Shown in pieces: positions 60,393 through 64,000 of a stretch of 64,000 nt of DNA. A model generated the notes under the pieces. That model made no database searches. It was not told the origin of the DNA and saw only the letters and a program-made list of their open reading frames with translations. The translations under genes were made by a program, and so were the position numbers. The DNA comes from an uncultured Latescibacterota bacterium. Lineage in GTDB: Bacteria; Latescibacterota; UBA2968. The stretch spans positions 1,750,394 through 1,814,393 of the forward strand of contig OY282377.1 of the NCBI GenBank assembly GCA_958295785.1. The letters run 5' to 3'. Numbering within the stretch: position 1 is the first letter of the stretch; every line of letters starts with the position of its first letter.

Positions 60393-61498
60393 TAGGGCCG
60401 CCCTCCGAGCACATTCTTTTCCCACAACTCGGAAAGCGAATAGTCGTCGAGCCATTCTCCGAGAGCCTCGTCGTCCAGCCGTCTGAAGGCGGAACTGCGG
60501 TCTTCGCGTTCGACAATGACGATATCCTCTGGCTCAAAGCAATCGACGAGCGGCATGGATTGCGTAGCGACGATGACCTGTATTTTGGTCGATACGGCGC
60601 GTATCAGACCTCCGACAATGTTGATGGCGTAGGGGTGCAGTCCAAGTTCTGGTTCGTCCAGAATCAAAACATCCGGCAAGTCTTGCTCGGGTTGAAGGAG
60701 AAGGGCAATAAGGGCGATGACCCGCAACATGCCATCCGACGCCTGCGACACGCCGAACACCTGATCGCTGTTTCGCTCGCGCCAGTTCAAAAGAAGGCTA
60801 TTGTAGTGCGGTTCCAGTTCAAAGTCGGAAAAGAAAGGCAGGATTAGGCGGATGGTATCTACAATCCGCTGGTAGCACCTGCCGTCGCTCTCCCGCAAGC
60901 GAAACAAAACGGGCGCGATATTGGCTGCATCTTCCTTCAGCCATCGGTTGTCGTCTATATACCACTTGCCGCGGATGCGGGCGGTGTCCGACGTGTTGTG
61001 GAATTGATATACGACGATTTTCTGTAGGATGTTTCGAATGACGCGGGCTGTCCTATCCTCGGCGGCCATCGCGAGGAGTTGCGGCGCGCGGTGTCCGGGA
61101 TCCGTTTCCGTCCACGGCGCGACAGTATTGTAGCTTTTGCTGGAGAATCGGTATCGTTCGTCAGCGAAAATCAACGAGTCTCCCGCTGCAAAAAACAACC
61201 GGAACGCGTACTGATTCTCGCCGGCATCGGTACGAAGCGTCAGTTCGGCCTCGATCTCTCGGGTCTTGGCTGGGCCGTCGTGCAAAAGCGTGCTGGCGCC
61301 GCCTTGTTGACTGACGTAAAGCGGGAAATTGTCCGGGTCTGCCAAGGCCCAACTCAACATGCGAAAGAAGGAGATGAAGTTGGACTTGCCCGCGCCGTTG
61401 GGGCCAATGAGTGCGGTTAAAGAACGAGGATCGAAATTCTCCAACGCTTGAATGGTTTTGAACCCCTTGAGGGTTATTGCGTCCAGCTTGTTTCTCAT
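60392..61498 (-). CDS. AAA family (AAA_21) ATPase of the DUF4276 pair
   Basis: 368 residues. Walker A GPNGAGKSNFI near 33, signature-like SQASDGMLRVIALIALLLQP near 258, Walker B LILDEPELGLHPYAI near 280, and VIVATQSMPLVDCF. A short N-terminal DAITLKGFKTIQALENFDPR begins the fold. No TOPRIM domain is fused; DUF4276 supplies it. CAAGGAGATAGACC precedes the ATG. The pair lies between pyrK (upstream, 106 bp) and pyrD, and has its own ribosome site. Confidence 0.9.
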   Translation of the reverse strand: MRNKLDAITLKGFKTIQALENFDPRSLTALIGPNGAGKSNFISFFRMLSWALADPDNFPLYVSQQGGASTLLHDGPAKTREIEAELTLRTDAGENQYAFRLFFAAGDSLIFADERYRFSSKSYNTVAPWTETDPGHRAPQLLAMAAEDRTARVIRNILQKIVVYQFHNTSDTARIRGKWYIDDNRWLKEDAANIAPVLFRLRESDGRCYQRIVDTIRLILPFFSDFELEPHYNSLLLNWRERNSDQVFGVSQASDGMLRVIALIALLLQPEQDLPDVLILDEPELGLHPYAINIVGGLIRAVSTKIQVIVATQSMPLVDCFEPEDIVIVEREDRSSAFRRLDDEALGEWLDDYSLSELWEKNVLGGRP

Positions 61499-61604
61499 GG
61501 TCTATCTCCTTGCCCTCTTCCACACACACCTTCGCCTAAGCGCGTCGCGTCTTTCCCTATTGGTCTCAAAGATACTCGACAGGCCCCATCATCTCAATTC
61601 CTCT

Positions 61605-62408
61605 TCACCAAACAATTTCATGGGCGTTGACGACCGGGCCTTCGAGGCAGACGTAGCGATAGCGGCGGTCTTCGGTTGGGTATGTTTTGTATTCGACCGC
61701 ACAGCCGACGCACGCGCCAAAGCCGCAGGCCATGTGGTTTTCGAGCGCGGCAAAGCACGGCGCGTTTAATTCGGCGGCAATTGCGGCGACGCGGGCCATC
61801 ATGCGATGCGGGCCACAGGTGAGGAGGGTCGTGTGATTTGGCATCGCGTGTTCGGCAATGCGCTCAGTGACCAAACCGCGCTGCCCCGCGCTGCCGTCGT
61901 CCGTCGTGATGTAAAGGGGCAGATCAGGGGGCAAAAGCGCGGACATATCGGGCAGGCGTGCGGCAGTTGCCGCGCCCATCAAGTAGATCATATCGGATAG
62001 GCGGTCGGGATGTTCCCAGGCCAAAAATGCGAGGGGGACCAGCCCGACGCCGCCAGCGACCAAAAGCACGCGCTTGGATTTGGGGAGATCAAAGGGATTG
62101 CCCAAGGGGCCGATAATATCGCGCGAATCGCCACACCGCGCAGCGGATAATCGCGCGGTGCCAGTACCGATCACGTCGTAGATCAGGTCGAGCCAGCCCG
62201 CAGTGCGATCCGCGCGCAAGACGCTGAAAGGGCGGCGGAGAAAGGGCGACAGCCCCGAATCGGTCAGGATTTGCAGGAATTGCGCGGGGCCACAGGCGGT
62301 TGCGAGCCGAGGGGCATACAAGCGCATCAGATAAATGTCCTGCGCGATGGGTTCATTGTGTTGAACAACGGCAACTTCGCGGATGAAGTTTGGGATGGCG
62401 GGCATCAT
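61605..62408 (-). CDS. pyrK: Dihydroorotate dehydrogenase electron transfer subunit
   Basis: 267 residues. FAD-binding PyrK with SPFLRRPFSVLRAD, a nucleotide-binding GGVGLVPLAFLA and the [2Fe-2S] cysteines CGFGACVGCAVE plus YVCLEGPV. It passes electrons from PyrD to NAD. Start ATG 62408 overlaps the upstream TPR-TonB gene stop as ATGA. Normally pyrK and pyrD are adjacent; here an ATPase/DUF4276 pair of 1.8 kb lies between them. Confidence 0.95.
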   Translation of the reverse strand: MMPAIPNFIREVAVVQHNEPIAQDIYLMRLYAPRLATACGPAQFLQILTDSGLSPFLRRPFSVLRADRTAGWLDLIYDVIGTGTARLSAARCGDSRDIIGPLGNPFDLPKSKRVLLVAGGVGLVPLAFLAWEHPDRLSDMIYLMGAATAARLPDMSALLPPDLPLYITTDDGSAGQRGLVTERIAEHAMPNHTTLLTCGPHRMMARVAAIAAELNAPCFAALENHMACGFGACVGCAVEYKTYPTEDRRYRYVCLEGPVVNAHEIVW

Positions 62409-64000
62409 TCCTCGGGCGGTTCAAAATAGATGGATATGTCATGCCACATATCGCGGGGTACATCTTCGTGGATACCGGGTTCAAATTTGTATTGGGTTGC
62501 GACCTCGATGGCGGCGCTGTGAAATAATTCGGGACCCGAAAGCACTTGGACTTTGCCCACGTTGCCGTCTTTTGAGACCAGCAAACGCAACATGACCATA
62601 GCGGGTTTCCCCTCGGCTCTTGCGGCTTCGGGATATTCGGGTTCGATTTCATCGATCAACTGGGGCTCTTGATCCGCGTCCGTGGCCTCCATCACACCGC
62701 CCCCGATGATCACATTGGGTTTGAACGCGGGCTTTGGCTGGATGAGCGTTTGCGTTCTCGGCGCGGTTGTATCGGACGGTGAGACTGCGGTGGTATCCGC
62801 CATCGTTGTATCGGACGGTGAGGCGGTGGTATCCGCCAGGGTCGAATCCGCGGGCATTGGTTTGTGTGGGTTGAGAAAGTCGCCCTCGAGTTTGTCGGTT
62901 GCAATTTTGCCGTACTGCGTGAGGGGGTAGCGTTCCCGCACTTGTTCGTACAGGGTCTTTGCCTGATCGAGTTGATCCAGATCGTTTTCGTAGGTCCATG
63001 CGAGGGCAAACAGGGCCTGCGGGGCAAAGACGCTGTGGGGATAGTCGTCCGCAATTTGGCGATAGAGGGTTATGGCCTCTTCGGCTGTCGCGCCTTCTGC
63101 GATGAGGTTTTCGGCTTCCAAAAAACGCGCTTCTGCCAGTGCGTCATCGGCGTGCGTTTGATTGAGGCGGGCGCGGGCTTCAAGGGCATAAGGCGTGTGG
63201 GGGTGCTGATCGATGAGCAATTGAAATTGTTCGCGGGCTGCGGTTTCGTTTTTTAAGCTGTCGGCATAAACAAGCCCAATGGCATACCGCGCTTTGGGCG
63301 CGAGATCAGAACTGTCGGACAGGCCCAAGACGCGCTGATAAATGCCCATGGCCGAATCGGGTTCGCCGAGGTTAAAGAGATACAGTTCTGCCAAATTAAA
63401 AAGCGGCGCCAATGCTTTTTGGGAATCTTGGACGCTGTCGGCCTGCTTGCGATAGCGTTCGAGTGCTCGGAGGTCTTTTTGGCGTTGCAAAGCCAATGCC
63501 CCGGCGTCTGAACCGCGATCTTCGCGCACGGCTTTCTCGAACAGTTCTTTGGCTTTTTCCAGATCTTTGCGCTCTTTTTGCTCGATGAGGCCCAAGCGAT
63601 AAAAAGCCGCCGCGCTGTATTCGCTGCGGGGATATTTTTTCGCAATCGCGCTGTAAATTTCTTCTGCTGTTTCGTGTTGGCCTTTCCGGTGGTGGACATG
63701 GGCCTGTTTGAGTTGGGTTTCGGCTTCGTAAATGCGGAGGCGTTTGATTTTTAGGATTTGTCGGTATGCGTCTAATGCCTTGTCAAATTCGCGTTGCCGC
63801 TCGAGGGTCTCGCCAATTTTGACGCGCGTTTCAAAATTCGTCTTGGTGTCGGGTTTGGATTGCAGCACGTTTTGATACGCTTCTAAGGCTTCGTCATATC
63901 GGCCCAATTCGAGCAAATTATTGCCCACGCCCTGCCAGGCCTTGGCGCGCAATTTGTGTTTTTTATCGAGTGTTTTGAGGAGGGCGCGATAGGATGCAAT
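62405..64000 (-). CDS. TPR protein with C-terminal TonB-like domain (5' end outside window)
   Basis: At least 531 residues. TPR and tol-pal-type repeats (NNLLELGRYDEALEAYQNVL, EKYP-like steps ARKYPRSEYSAAAFYRLGLI, LIDQHPHTPYALEARARLNQ) are followed by a Thr/Ser/Asp-rich linker with repeats of SDTT and ADTT. A TonB C-terminal domain comes last (IEPEYPEAARAEGKPAMVML, GKVQVLSGPELFHSAAIEVA). It would link envelope processes or energy transduction across the periplasm. The frame continues through position 64000. Its stop overlaps pyrK. Confidence 0.85.
   Translation of the reverse strand: MASYRALLKTLDKKHKLRAKAWQGVGNNLLELGRYDEALEAYQNVLQSKPDTKTNFETRVKIGETLERQREFDKALDAYRQILKIKRLRIYEAETQLKQAHVHHRKGQHETAEEIYSAIAKKYPRSEYSAAAFYRLGLIEQKERKDLEKAKELFEKAVREDRGSDAGALALQRQKDLRALERYRKQADSVQDSQKALAPLFNLAELYLFNLGEPDSAMGIYQRVLGLSDSSDLAPKARYAIGLVYADSLKNETAAREQFQLLIDQHPHTPYALEARARLNQTHADDALAEARFLEAENLIAEGATAEEAITLYRQIADDYPHSVFAPQALFALAWTYENDLDQLDQAKTLYEQVRERYPLTQYGKIATDKLEGDFLNPHKPMPADSTLADTTASPSDTTMADTTAVSPSDTTAPRTQTLIQPKPAFKPNVIIGGGVMEATDADQEPQLIDEIEPEYPEAARAEGKPAMVMLRLLVSKDGNVGKVQVLSGPELFHSAAIEVATQYKFEPGIHEDVPRDMWHDISIYFEPPEE

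Noticed and set aside
1-64000. tRNA or rRNA genes
   Set aside because: No cloverleaf with TTCGA-type arm and CCA-end context, and no rRNA signature, was recognised by eye; a covariance search could still find one.

Overview
Organism. The window looks like a metagenome-type bacterial chromosome from a Poribacteria/Latescibacterota-like lineage. This rests on gene content only: phytanoyl-CoA dioxygenases, a DUF6785-type membrane protein, Ldh-family and enolase-superfamily sugar-acid enzymes, many Rpn nucleases and palindromic GC-rich intergenic repeats. No rRNA or other phylogenetic marker beyond ileS, argH, pyrD and pyrK is present, so the placement is tentative. No tRNA or rRNA gene was seen.

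Layout. 0-4.4 kb (minus): an R-M-like operon of a PLD-SNF2 helicase, a MazEF pair whose mazF carries a nonsense codon, and the start of an Eco57I-type methylase. 4.4-8.1 kb: class I fumarase, a sialidase-like BNR protein and a PhyH dioxygenase. 8.1-12.2 kb: a dispersed repeat, a possible attenuator leader and ileS. 12.2-14.3 kb (minus): a translationally coupled trio of small membrane protein, AAA ATPase and unknown protein. 14.3-24.9 kb: a tandemly amplified, partly deleted array of four Rpn nucleases with 12-bp VNTRs, three copies of a membrane/coiled-coil protein (M) and three copies of a CxxCH outer-membrane-type protein (P). 24.9-30.3 kb: a YgiT zinc finger-HEPN-like fusion, a lipoprotein, a gamma carbonic anhydrase, an envelope protein and argH. 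30.4-42.2 kb: transporter and sugar-acid/dioxygenase metabolism, an HNH/RHH-like pair and two NAD-dependent epimerases.

42.2-54 kb is a defence island. It holds a pentapeptide-repeat membrane protein, a decayed type III R-M system (mod with three frameshifts, res without its helicase core), an XRE-ImmA/IrrE regulator with a PIN toxin, and a type III CBASS operon (CD-NTase, HORMA, TRIP13, DUF6602-like nuclease). TRIP13 is split by a 112-bp MITE with a TAA target duplication. An IS630-family element lies just downstream. 54-57.6 kb: a TPR protein and an ABC-2 exporter (two permeases and an ATPase). 57.6-64 kb: a repeat cluster, then rlpA, pyrD, pyrK and a TPR-TonB protein. The pyrK-pyrD operon is separated by a second ATPase/DUF4276 pair.

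How it works together. Housekeeping genes are single and intact, while defence and toxin modules are inserted between them and often broken (mazF, mod, res, TRIP13, HNH). Most coupled pairs use ATGA, TAATG or TGATG overlaps. The most promising candidates for undescribed systems are the small-membrane-protein/AAA/unknown trio, the YgiT-HEPN fusion, the M-R-P array and the 350-bp dispersed structured element.
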